From Betaproteobacteria bacterium (GTDB lineage Bacteria; Pseudomonadota; Gammaproteobacteria; Burkholderiales; Burkholderiaceae_A), in NCBI GenBank assembly GCA_028139135.1, contig JAOINB010000005.1, forward strand, positions 1 through 64,000: a stretch of DNA of 64,000 bases, read 5' to 3'. The position numbers and the translations under genes are program-made. Positions within the stretch are counted from its first letter, which is position 1. Each line of letters starts with the position of its first letter. Of this stretch, positions 8,400 to 17,305 are shown piece after piece. The notes beneath the pieces are model-generated. The model was not told where the DNA came from. It did no database searches and worked only from the letters and a program-made list of their open reading frames with translations.

Positions 8400-8407
8400 A
8401 GATAAAA

Positions 8408-10678
8408 ATGGCAAGATTATCAGATAATCAAATTAGAGATATAACTCGTTTATTAGAGGAAGGAAAACCTCTTCCAGACAAATATAGATTTTTACTGTTT
8501 GGTGACGATAGAGAAGTTGAATTAGTTTGGAATGGAAAGTCTCATGACGTGACCAATATTGTTTTGCCATTTCAAACTATTGAGCATGTTGATGAACCAC
8601 GCTCAGAAAGGGATGTTAAAGCGCAACCTGATCTCTTTGATCTTGCAACAGGGCGTCAATTGAAAGGTTGGACAAACAAACTGATTTGGGGTGACAACAA
8701 ATTCATCTTATCCTCTTTAAGGAATGGTCCTTTGCGGGAAGAGATCGAGAAAAATGGGGGCATCAAACTGATCTATATCGATCCGCCTTTCGATGTTGGT
8801 GCGGATTTCACTATGGATGTTCAAATAGGGGAGGAGACTATAGAGAAGGAACCTAATGTTCTTGAGGAAGTCGCCTACAGAGATACTTGGGCAAAAGGCG
8901 AAGATTCGTTCCTTTCAATGATTCACGAGAGAGTGGTTCTTATGAAAGACTTGCTCTCTTCTTGCGGATCGATATATGTGCATTGTGATTGGAGGTTAGT
9001 AGGAGTTCTAAGATCCGTGATGGACGAAGTGTTTGGGAAAGAAAATTTTCTGAATCAAATTGTGTGGAAAAGGAGAGGAGGCAATGCTTCTACTAAGTCA
9101 AACAAACTAGAAAATGCAGTAGACTATTTACTTCATTATCAGAAATCAGAATCTTTCGTTCAAAATTTTCAATACACGAACGCTGGATCCGAAGATTACA
9201 TTGCTAACAATTTTACACACTCAGACCCAGATGGACGTCGGTATCGCCTGAGTCCGTTAAACAATCCAGCGCCCAGACCAACTCTACGTTATGAATTTAT
9301 GGGTCATAAACCGCACCCAAATGGTTGGAGTGTATCAAAACCTGTTTTGCAAAAGATGTTTGAAGAAAACAAGTTGGTTTTTCCCAAGAAAAAGGGTGGT
9401 CGAGTTAATCGAAAACAGTATCTTGATGAATGGAAGGGTTATGCCATTGACAGTTTATGGACGGATATACCTCCAGTGGCACCTTCAGGGAAGGAAAGGT
9501 TAGATTACCCAACCCAAAAACCTATTGCGTTAATCGAGCGAATTTTAAAAAGTTCAAGTAACCCTGGTGACCTCGTTTGCGATTTTTTTGTCGGTTCAGG
9601 CACCACGGCAGCGGTAGCAGAGAAACTAGGTCGAAAATGGATTTGTTCGGATCTAGGTAAATTTTCTATACATACTGCTAGAAAGCGTCTTATTAGTGTA
9701 CAGAGAGAACTGAAAAAAGAAAACAATAACTATCGGGCATTTGAAGTTCTAAATCTTGGTAAATATGAACGTGAATTCTTTGTTTCTGGACTTTCGGAAC
9801 TTGATGAAAAATCAGCGCAACATGTTAAAAATAATCGCGAACTGGCATTCAACGCACTAATCCTGCAGGCATATCAAGCAGAATCTGTCTCTGGTTTCCG
9901 TACTTTTCGAGGTAAAAAAAATAATCGTTTGATTGCGATTGGTCCCGTGAATATGCCTGTCTCTCGACTTTTTGCTGAACAGGTCGTTACAGAATGCGTT
10001 GAAAAAGGTATTACTAAAGCGGACTTACTTGCCTTTGAATTTGAAATGGGTCTTTTCCCAAGCATTCAGGATGAGGCATCAAATAAAGGCGTCGATCTCG
10101 TCCTTAAACAGATTCCAAAAGAGGTCTTTGATAAACGTGCGGTCGACAGAGGGGAAGCAAAATTTCACGATGTTGCGTATATCGACGTTAAAGCACATAT
10201 CGAGGGTAACTCTATAGCGATCGAATTAACGAATTATTCTGTCTTTTATACACAGGGTATTACTTCTTTAACAGAGGAAAGTCTCAAAAGGGGCAAGAGT
10301 CTGGTGGTGGTAGAAAATGGACAAGTTCTAAAAATCAGTAAGGACAAGGATGGAATAACTAATCCTAGAGAAATCCTCACAAAACAATGGAGCGATTGGG
10401 TAGATTATTGGTCAATCGACTTTGACTATGAATCTAAGAAAGAAATTATCTATGAACGCGATCCAAATACGGGAGAAGATATTCCAAAATGGACGGGTTC
10501 ATATATTTTTGAAAACGAGTGGCAGTCTTTTAGGACGCGTCAAGATCGTTCATTAGAACTTAAATCCGTTCCTTTCGAGACTGCTTCTGGGCGAAGAAAA
10601 ATCGCGGTGAAAGTCGTGGATATCTTCGGAAATGATACGATGAAAGTTATCGATATGACGATAGGAGGGAAGATCTAA
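8408..10678 (+). CDS. Type III-like restriction-modification DNA methyltransferase (Mod, beta-class N6-adenine)
   Basis: LIYIDPPFD (motif IV) precedes DFFVGSGTTAAVAEKLGRKWICSD (motif I); YPTQKP; long C-terminal extension. Confidence 0.93.
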   Translation: MARLSDNQIRDITRLLEEGKPLPDKYRFLLFGDDREVELVWNGKSHDVTNIVLPFQTIEHVDEPRSERDVKAQPDLFDLATGRQLKGWTNKLIWGDNKFILSSLRNGPLREEIEKNGGIKLIYIDPPFDVGADFTMDVQIGEETIEKEPNVLEEVAYRDTWAKGEDSFLSMIHERVVLMKDLLSSCGSIYVHCDWRLVGVLRSVMDEVFGKENFLNQIVWKRRGGNASTKSNKLENAVDYLLHYQKSESFVQNFQYTNAGSEDYIANNFTHSDPDGRRYRLSPLNNPAPRPTLRYEFMGHKPHPNGWSVSKPVLQKMFEENKLVFPKKKGGRVNRKQYLDEWKGYAIDSLWTDIPPVAPSGKERLDYPTQKPIALIERILKSSSNPGDLVCDFFVGSGTTAAVAEKLGRKWICSDLGKFSIHTARKRLISVQRELKKENNNYRAFEVLNLGKYEREFFVSGLSELDEKSAQHVKNNRELAFNALILQAYQAESVSGFRTFRGKKNNRLIAIGPVNMPVSRLFAEQVVTECVEKGITKADLLAFEFEMGLFPSIQDEASNKGVDLVLKQIPKEVFDKRAVDRGEAKFHDVAYIDVKAHIEGNSIAIELTNYSVFYTQGITSLTEESLKRGKSLVVVENGQVLKISKDKDGITNPREILTKQWSDWVDYWSIDFDYESKKEIIYERDPNTGEDIPKWTGSYIFENEWQSFRTRQDRSLELKSVPFETASGRRKIAVKVVDIFGNDTMKVIDMTIGGKI

Positions 10679-13389
10679 TGGCAATCCATAAAGATTTTCC
10701 ATCGTCGCCACATGAGATTCTAAAACCCGAAGTTCGATGGTTCCCCGCTGACGAGACGTTAAGGGACACATCTTATGAAAAGTTAATGCCCCCTCTCGTC
10801 CACGAACTAAGACAAAAAGTTTTTGAGTGGCGAGAAAACGGATATCCGGAAATAAGTGATACCGGGCGAACGCTTTTAAACTGGTGGTTCAAGTCGCCGC
10901 ACCCAATCCCCCACGCGGATGGAACGATTGGTAATTTTAAATATTACTTTGCTCAACGTGAATCAGTAGAGACAGTTATTTACCTGCATGAGTTTGTGAA
11001 AGTAAAAGACAAGCATGATTTGCTGCGTTTCGATACCAGGGGCGTCGTGCCTTCTAAACTTATCGAAGAGACATGGCGGAGATATGTCGTCAAGATGGCG
11101 ACAGGTAGCGGCAAAACCAAAACTATTAGTCTCTTATTAGCATGGTCATATTTTCATAAAAAATATGAAGAGTACTCTGACCTTTCAACAAATTTTTTGG
11201 TTATCGCACCAAACATTATTGTTTTAGACAGATTAAGGACTGACTTTGATGGATTGCGAATATTTTCTGAAGATCCTGTGATTCCAGATAATGGTCTGGA
11301 TGGACGTAATTGGCGGACGGATTTCCAACTCACTCTCCACATTCAAGACGAAGTAGGACCTTTAAACCCGAACGGAAATATTTTTCTCACAAATATACAC
11401 CGTGTCTATGATGACAAGACTCCCGCGCCCACGGCGGATGATGAAAACTCAATGGATTATTTCCTGGGAAATAAACCCAAGGGAAAGACAACCGATTCGG
11501 TTGTAGATCTGGGACGAATCATCAGAGATATCGATGGATTGGTTGTAATCAATGACGAAGCACATCATATTCATGATAGTAGGTTGACTTGGTTTAAATC
11601 GATTGGCGATATCAACAATAAACTGAAACAAAAGGGATCTGAATTAGCGTTACAAATAGATGTTACGGCAACACCAAAGCATAACAACGGTGCAATCTTT
11701 GTTCAAACCATTGCTGATTATCCCCTAGTTGAAGCAATCACTCAGAATGTTGTTAAACACCCTGTTCTTCCGGATGCACCTAGTCGTACGAAACTTACTG
11801 AGAAGCAAAGTTCTGTCTACACCGAAAAATACCAAGACTATATCGATCTCGGAGTTGCCGAATGGAAAAAAGTTTACGCGGAGCATGAAAAATTAGGCAA
11901 GAAAGCAATCCTATTTTTAATGACAGATGAAACGAAGAATTGTGATGCCGTTGCGAAGTATTTAGAGACAACTTACTCTGAATTCAAAGATGCTGTTTTA
12001 ACGATCCACACTAATCCCCGGGGAGAGGTCGATGAAAAGGCATCATCGAAAGCGAAAAAAGAGGAGTTGGAAATATTAAGGAGGCAATCTAATGAAATTG
12101 ACACTTGGAAGAGTCCGTATAAAGCAGTAGTTTCTGTTTTGATGTTAAAGGAAGGATGGGATGTCCGTAACGTTACCACCATTGTTGGACTTCGTGCCTA
12201 TACTGCCACATCAAATATACTTCCAGAACAAACTCTAGGAAGAGGTTTACGGCGTATGTATCCGAGTCAAGACGCGGAAGAATATGTTAGCGTGGTGGGT
12301 ACTGAAGCATTCATGAACTTTGTTGAATCAATACAAAGTGAAGGCATTGAATTAGAGAAAAGACCAATGGGAGATGGGAGTAAACCCGTTGCTCCAATGA
12401 TTATTGAGGTGGACGAGAAAGGAGAGAAAGATCTCGATAATCTGGATATCGAGATACCAGTCCTGACTCCGCGTGTAGTTAGAGAATATAAAAATTTAAA
12501 CGACCTAGATCTGGATGCATTAAAGTTTAAAACTGCCGTATATCGGGAATATTCAGAGGAGGAAAAAAGAGAAATCGTTTTTCGCGATATTACCACAGAT
12601 GAAGTCACCCACACGACCCTCTTAGAAGGGGCGGTCAGTACTGACTATCGAAGCGTTATAGGTTATTTTGCGCAAACAATTTTAAAGGACCTTAGGTTGT
12701 ATGCTGCATATGATCTTTTGTATCCAAAAATTCGAGAGTTTGTTCAGGATAAATTGTTTGGGAGGTTGGTTGACCTCGATGACCCAAATACTTTGAGAAA
12801 TTTGAGTGAACCAGTTGTCTCACGAACGATTTTTGAGACGTTTAAAATTGCAATTAATAACTTAACTATTCGCGATACAGGAAACGCGGAGATTCGAGAC
12901 AGTATTAAAATTAGGAATATGCGCCCCTTCGTAGTAAAAGATCAAAAAAATATTACGGCAAAGAAATCGGTATTCAACAAGATTGTAGGTGATAGCGTAC
13001 TAGAACTCCGATTTTCCCAATTTTTGGAACGGGTTCCAGATGTGATCTCTTATGCGAAGAATTATACCCAATTAAATTTTAAGATTGACTACATTGATGC
13101 GGTGGGGAATATAGCAAATTATATCCCAGATTTTTTGGTGAAGGTTTCGGATAGGAAAACATATGTTGTAGAAACCAAGGGACTAGAAGATTTAGATGAT
13201 CCTCTTAAGATAAAAAGACTCCGCCAATGGTGTACGGATGTAAACACATCACACTCGGATGTTGAATTTGATTTTATTTATGTTGATCAGGAGAAGTTTG
13301 ATAGATTGACCGGTGAATCTCAAGGATCAAAAAATGAATTGGCAACGTTTTCTGATCTTGTTAAAAGATTCACTGCTTACAAGGAATGA
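10678..13389 (+). CDS. Type III-like restriction subunit (Res): DEAD/DEAH helicase plus C-terminal PD-(D/E)XK nuclease
   Basis: Walker A MATGSGKT, NDEAHH, helicase motif VI-like PEQTLGRGLRRM, C-terminal YIPDFLVKV...YVVETKG; TAATG overlap with mod. Confidence 0.93.
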   Translation: MAIHKDFPSSPHEILKPEVRWFPADETLRDTSYEKLMPPLVHELRQKVFEWRENGYPEISDTGRTLLNWWFKSPHPIPHADGTIGNFKYYFAQRESVETVIYLHEFVKVKDKHDLLRFDTRGVVPSKLIEETWRRYVVKMATGSGKTKTISLLLAWSYFHKKYEEYSDLSTNFLVIAPNIIVLDRLRTDFDGLRIFSEDPVIPDNGLDGRNWRTDFQLTLHIQDEVGPLNPNGNIFLTNIHRVYDDKTPAPTADDENSMDYFLGNKPKGKTTDSVVDLGRIIRDIDGLVVINDEAHHIHDSRLTWFKSIGDINNKLKQKGSELALQIDVTATPKHNNGAIFVQTIADYPLVEAITQNVVKHPVLPDAPSRTKLTEKQSSVYTEKYQDYIDLGVAEWKKVYAEHEKLGKKAILFLMTDETKNCDAVAKYLETTYSEFKDAVLTIHTNPRGEVDEKASSKAKKEELEILRRQSNEIDTWKSPYKAVVSVLMLKEGWDVRNVTTIVGLRAYTATSNILPEQTLGRGLRRMYPSQDAEEYVSVVGTEAFMNFVESIQSEGIELEKRPMGDGSKPVAPMIIEVDEKGEKDLDNLDIEIPVLTPRVVREYKNLNDLDLDALKFKTAVYREYSEEEKREIVFRDITTDEVTHTTLLEGAVSTDYRSVIGYFAQTILKDLRLYAAYDLLYPKIREFVQDKLFGRLVDLDDPNTLRNLSEPVVSRTIFETFKIAINNLTIRDTGNAEIRDSIKIRNMRPFVVKDQKNITAKKSVFNKIVGDSVLELRFSQFLERVPDVISYAKNYTQLNFKIDYIDAVGNIANYIPDFLVKVSDRKTYVVETKGLEDLDDPLKIKRLRQWCTDVNTSHSDVEFDFIYVDQEKFDRLTGESQGSKNELATFSDLVKRFTAYKE

Positions 13390-13985
13390 GAAAATCGATT
13401 GAGACAAACATAGAAGGTATCTATCAAGACAGATCTTTAAGTACTAATGAATTAGCACAATGCCTAGCACCTGATATGTATAGTGAAATTGTCTCTTTAT
13501 TAAAATCTGATGATTATAAAAATAAAATTGAACATATAAGTATGTTTTTTTGTGAATTTCTTCGAAGACAGGAAGGAAAAGGTAGGTCTAAATATTTTAC
13601 AAAAACTGAAAAATTACTTGAGGAGAATAACATTGTGCCTATTAATTGGTATTTAAGGGCACTAGATACTGTTTCAAAAATAAGAGTAAAGAAAAAGAAA
13701 GACATCGAAAGAAATCATAATGTGTACTGTATATTAGTCGATGGTTTTGCGAAATCGTCTCCATACGGAGTATATGTAGGCGAGACTTCTAAGGCACCAG
13801 AGCAGAGATTTGGTGAGCATAAGGAAGGAGGGAGGTTAGCAGCAAGAAGAAACAAGAGGTTCATATGTCTTCTTCCTGGGTTGTATCAACGATTTAATCC
13901 TTTATCAAGAGAAGAGGCGAAGGAATTAGAACCGGTAATATGTAAGAAATTATTAGAGAATGATGTGAGAGCGTTTTATGGATAA
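13386..13985 (+). CDS. GIY-YIG nuclease-domain protein with novel N-terminal region
   Basis: VYCILVDGFAKSSPYGVYVGETSKAPEQRFGEHKEG ... EEAKELEP fits the GIY-YIG pattern (Y, R, E); ATGA overlap with res. Confidence 0.7.
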   Translation: MRKSIETNIEGIYQDRSLSTNELAQCLAPDMYSEIVSLLKSDDYKNKIEHISMFFCEFLRRQEGKGRSKYFTKTEKLLEENNIVPINWYLRALDTVSKIRVKKKKDIERNHNVYCILVDGFAKSSPYGVYVGETSKAPEQRFGEHKEGGRLAARRNKRFICLLPGLYQRFNPLSREEAKELEPVICKKLLENDVRAFYG

Positions 13986-14013
13986 CTATTTTTATATATA
14001 TTTTTTAGTATAG

Positions 14014-14883
14014 ATGAATATTTCAAAAGATGACTATATTTTAAGAGCATTCTCAAAAATAAAACATAAGAAATGGGAACTATATATTGTTACCAGAATT
14101 ATTCATTTATTGGATGATCCAGAAATTGAATTTGTATGTCAACAGTTGATCAAGACATCAAATAATAAGCGTTATCTCGCAGATATTTGTTTCCCAAATT
14201 TAAGTTTATATGTTGAGATAGACGAGTTACAGCATAGTAAATTAGAGCACTCAGAGTCCGATAAAGATAGAATGAAAGAAATTTTAGATGCGTCTAACTT
14301 TCTTGAAAAGCGCATCCAAATTTTTACTGCTCAAAGAGAAATAAAAAGTTTAGGAGAAATTAATTCGGAGATTTGGAAAATTGTAAAATTTATCAAAAAA
14401 CGAAAAGAAGAATTGGTATTAAAAAAATTCTTTCAACCATGGAATTTTGATAAAAAATATGATCCAGAAAAGTATATTAGTTTAGGATACTTGGACTCTA
14501 GAAAGAATGTTTCCTTCTTATATCATCGTGATGCATTACGATGCTTTGGATATAAAGGTGGTCATTTTCAAAAAGCGGTATGGGAAATTAAAGGCACAAA
14601 AAAGGGCGTATGGTTTCCTAAGTTATATGCGAATAAAGAATGGAATAATAGTTTAAGTGACGATCTAGGTACTATTGAGATGAGACGAATAGATAATGGT
14701 AAACTTTGGACTATTGGGAATCATGAGTGGTTAGTATTTGCCCATTACAAAGATTTTCTCGGGAGAATTGTTTATAAATTTCTAGGAGAGTTTCACTCGT
14801 CTAGAGAAGACTCAACCATGTTTTGTCATATCTTTTTAAGGAAGAAAACAAAAATTAATCTTAAGGAATATCAAACGCTCTAA
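14014..14883 (+). CDS. PvuRts1I/AbaSI-like modification-dependent (5hmC-type) restriction endonuclease
   Basis: N-terminal DYILRAFSKIKHKKWELYIVTRIIHLLDDPEIEFVCQQ...YLADICFPNLSLYVEIDELQH (Vsr-like PD-(D/E)XK) and C-terminal SRA-like YHRDALRCFGY...VWFPKLYANKEWNNSLS; recognised from memory of the family. Confidence 0.75.
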   Translation: MNISKDDYILRAFSKIKHKKWELYIVTRIIHLLDDPEIEFVCQQLIKTSNNKRYLADICFPNLSLYVEIDELQHSKLEHSESDKDRMKEILDASNFLEKRIQIFTAQREIKSLGEINSEIWKIVKFIKKRKEELVLKKFFQPWNFDKKYDPEKYISLGYLDSRKNVSFLYHRDALRCFGYKGGHFQKAVWEIKGTKKGVWFPKLYANKEWNNSLSDDLGTIEMRRIDNGKLWTIGNHEWLVFAHYKDFLGRIVYKFLGEFHSSREDSTMFCHIFLRKKTKINLKEYQTL

Positions 14884-14900
14884 TATGATTTAATAGAACA

Positions 14901-15833
14901 ATGAATATATTAAGAATAGTACTCGGAGTACGGCACAGATTTTTTAACGAATGTTTCGAAGGTGGATACATTGGGGTAGATTTTGGCATGGATGTGGATC
15001 TTACTAATCATCTATCTGATAGTGTTGAAGAGTTTCGTCGCTTCTTTAAACCAAAGTATTTGGAAAAACATCCAAATGCTGCGTCCATAAAAGGAGGGTT
15101 AGCGTGCAGTTTTACATACACGGTAACAAAATTATTAGGAATTGGGGATTTGGTTTTATCGCCTGATGGTACCGGGAAATATCATGTAGGTGAAATTCAA
15201 AGTGAATATTATTATGTTGCCAGTGAGGAGAGCAGTTTTCTAAGACACAGGCGAAAAATTAAGTGGTTAAATAAATCAATAAATCGAATTGATATGAGTG
15301 AACCACTAAGGAACTCTGCAGGTTCAATTGCTACTATTTGTAATTTATCAAATTACTCAAAAGAAATTCTCCAATTAATTGCTGTTGAAAACACACGTCC
15401 AGTTGCGAGTGAAGACCCAGATGTTGAAAGTCCGAGTGAATTTGCTTTGGAAGAGCATTTGGAGGATTTTCTTGTAAAAAACTGGGATCAAACTGAATTA
15501 TCTGAAAAATATGAAATCTATGAAGATGAAGAATTTAATGGTAGGCAATTTAGTACGGATACTGGTCATATAGACATACTCGCGGTCAGCAGGGATAAAA
15601 AAGAATTTTTAGTTATTGAACTTAAAAAGGGAAGGGCAAGTGACAGAGTAGTAGGGCAAATACAGAGATATATGGGTTATATACAAGAAGAGTTTGCCAC
15701 AGAAGGACAAGTCGTAAAAGGGGCAATTATCGCTTTTGAGGAGGACAAAGGAATTAAAAGAGCATTAAGCGTTACTAGGAATATAGAATTTTATAAGTAT
15801 CAAATTAAATTTAATTTAACAAAGGTTAGTTAA
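14901..15833 (+). CDS. Putative restriction endonuclease: N-terminal PUA/EVE-like domain, C-terminal NucS/DUF91-type PD-(D/E)XK nuclease
   Basis: GHIDILAVSRDKKEFLVIELKKGRASDRVVGQIQRYMGYI is a D-ExK-Q core; N-terminal IGDLVLSPDGTGKYHVGEIQSEYYY resembles PUA/EVE-like specificity domains. Confidence 0.75.
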   Translation: MNILRIVLGVRHRFFNECFEGGYIGVDFGMDVDLTNHLSDSVEEFRRFFKPKYLEKHPNAASIKGGLACSFTYTVTKLLGIGDLVLSPDGTGKYHVGEIQSEYYYVASEESSFLRHRRKIKWLNKSINRIDMSEPLRNSAGSIATICNLSNYSKEILQLIAVENTRPVASEDPDVESPSEFALEEHLEDFLVKNWDQTELSEKYEIYEDEEFNGRQFSTDTGHIDILAVSRDKKEFLVIELKKGRASDRVVGQIQRYMGYIQEEFATEGQVVKGAIIAFEEDKGIKRALSVTRNIEFYKYQIKFNLTKVS

Positions 15834-15836
15834 AAG

Positions 15837-15855
15837 TTGCAAACTACATGCAAAC
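15837..15855 (+). repeat. TTGCAAAC/ATGCAAAC pair, putative right-arm integrase sites
   Basis: 11-bp spaced pair matching the left-end pairs; about 41 bp inside attR. Confidence 0.6.
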
Positions 15856-15896
15856 CATATTTTTTACTATTTAAAACAATAGGTTACAAATTAATT

Positions 15897-15912
15897 ACTA
15901 TCGAGTGGGAGT
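15897..15912 (+). repeat. attR: direct repeat ACTATCGAGTGGGAGT (followed by AG, giving a TAG stop)
   Basis: ACT ATC GAG TGG GAG TAG encodes T-I-E-W-E-stop, identical to the GuaA C-terminus. Confidence 0.85.
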
Positions 15913-16122
15913 AGACAAAAAATTTAATCAATTTATTCATATTTTTTCTATTTTGGAAAAACTCTTGAGTTTTTACTACAGAAATACTGGATAAAGATTC
16001 TGTTATTTTTTTTCCTGAGCATACTTTGTTGTAAAGACTCGTTCAATTGATATTGGTTATTTAAATAATATGGATGGTTACAATGGGGACAATATTTGTA
16101 TAACAAATAAATAAAGGAGTTA

Positions 16123-16389
16123 TTGATGACAGAGCAAGAAGGGTTTCAACGCCTAGAAAAGGCTATTATTGAATTGAAAGATCAAAATTTCTTTTTTATC
16201 TACAATTCTATTTGGAGAATCATTGGTGTTAGTTTAATACAAGGACTTGCTTCTGGTTTAGGATGGATAATCGGAGCGACGCTATTGGTGTCAACATTGA
16301 CTTTTTTTCTTTCTCAAATAGAATTTGTTCCTATTATTGGCGAATGGGTTTCTAGGGTTATCCAGGAAATAAAATCATTTGAGAGGTAA
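16123..16389 (+). CDS. Small membrane protein (DUF5665-like)
   Basis: 88-aa ORF with two hydrophobic segments (GLGWIIGATLLVSTLTFFL); SD AAGGAG. Confidence 0.6.
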   Translation: MMTEQEGFQRLEKAIIELKDQNFFFIYNSIWRIIGVSLIQGLASGLGWIIGATLLVSTLTFFLSQIEFVPIIGEWVSRVIQEIKSFER

Positions 16390-16476
16390 GAAGTAACAAA
16401 AAAAAGTTGAAATATTAATGAAAAACCCAAATTATAGTGTGATTACGAGGATTTAAATTATAGGAAACATAACGCC

Positions 16477-16656
16477 ATGCCTAGGAGAACATATGAAAAA
16501 AGTGGTAGAAAGATCGAAAAGGCATCTGATCTAGATGATGCTGTGAAGGATAAACGTGCGGATTGGAGAGCCTCCCCGAGTAAAGAGAGGAGAAGAAAGA
16601 GGCGCTATGAAAAACGTCTGACGAAAGAGATTTTGTTTCGTGGTTTAGAAGATTAA
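16477..16656 (+). CDS. 59-aa highly basic hypothetical protein
   Basis: MPRRTYEKSGRKIEKASDLDDAVKDKRADWRASPSKERRRKRRYEKRLTKEILFRGLED; below the track cutoff. Confidence 0.4.
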   Translation: MPRRTYEKSGRKIEKASDLDDAVKDKRADWRASPSKERRRKRRYEKRLTKEILFRGLED

Positions 16657-16713
16657 TTTTCTATCTAAAAATATATGGTTATAAAACAATTGGGGCTTAA
16701 TCATTAGATAAAT

Positions 16714-17178
16714 TTGAATAAGCGAACAAGAAATACTAATCTAGATTATAAGCAACACTTTTTTACATTAAAAATTGTATTAGTATTTTGGGTAAAAAAA
16801 ATCAACAATTCTTTCAAGAGGTTTTTTATGCTTTTTTATATTGCTAAAGTCTTATTTACCTCGGTAATTATAATTTCAGTGACTGAAATCGCGAAAAGAA
16901 GCGACAAACTTGGTGGACTTGTGGCTGCGCTACCGTTAACAACAATATTAATCATATTTTGGATGTATTTTGAAGGATTTAGTAACGAAAAAATATCTAA
17001 ACATATGCTTTACACAGCTTTTTTTGTAATGCCAACTCTGCCAATGTTTTTAATTTTTCCGTTATTAATTGCTAAATTTCAATTTATTGGAGCAGTTATT
17101 ATCGGAATTGGATTGACAATAACACTTCTAATTATAACTGATAGGTTGCTGAGATACTTTGGGACAATGTTACTATAA
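16714..17178 (+). CDS. DUF3147-like membrane protein (start may be 16828)
   Basis: LFTSVIIISVTEIAKRSDKLGGLVAALPLTTILIIFWMYFEG. Confidence 0.65.
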   Translation: MNKRTRNTNLDYKQHFFTLKIVLVFWVKKINNSFKRFFMLFYIAKVLFTSVIIISVTEIAKRSDKLGGLVAALPLTTILIIFWMYFEGFSNEKISKHMLYTAFFVMPTLPMFLIFPLLIAKFQFIGAVIIGIGLTITLLIITDRLLRYFGTMLL

Positions 17179-17305
17179 TCATAACGATTACACGAAGTGA
17201 ATTATTGTTAATTTTTTTGACATTTAATAACTGACTGCCACTAGTAGTTTAAGTCGGAGAGCTGAGGCTAAGTATAGAATTTGAATAAGGGTCTGATAAA
17301 AACAT

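Larger units (their letters stand above)
803..15912. mobile_element. About 15.1-kb integrative genomic island inserted in the 3' end of guaA, carrying a restriction/defense cassette
   Basis: att direct repeats, tyrosine recombinase at left end, symmetric TTGCAAAC arm repeats, accessory gene content. Confidence 0.88.

Noticed and set aside
10553-10771. Minus-strand ORFs overlapping mod/res (10553-10771, 11973-12182, 12267-12614)
   Set aside because: Antisense to strongly supported RM genes with no motifs of their own.
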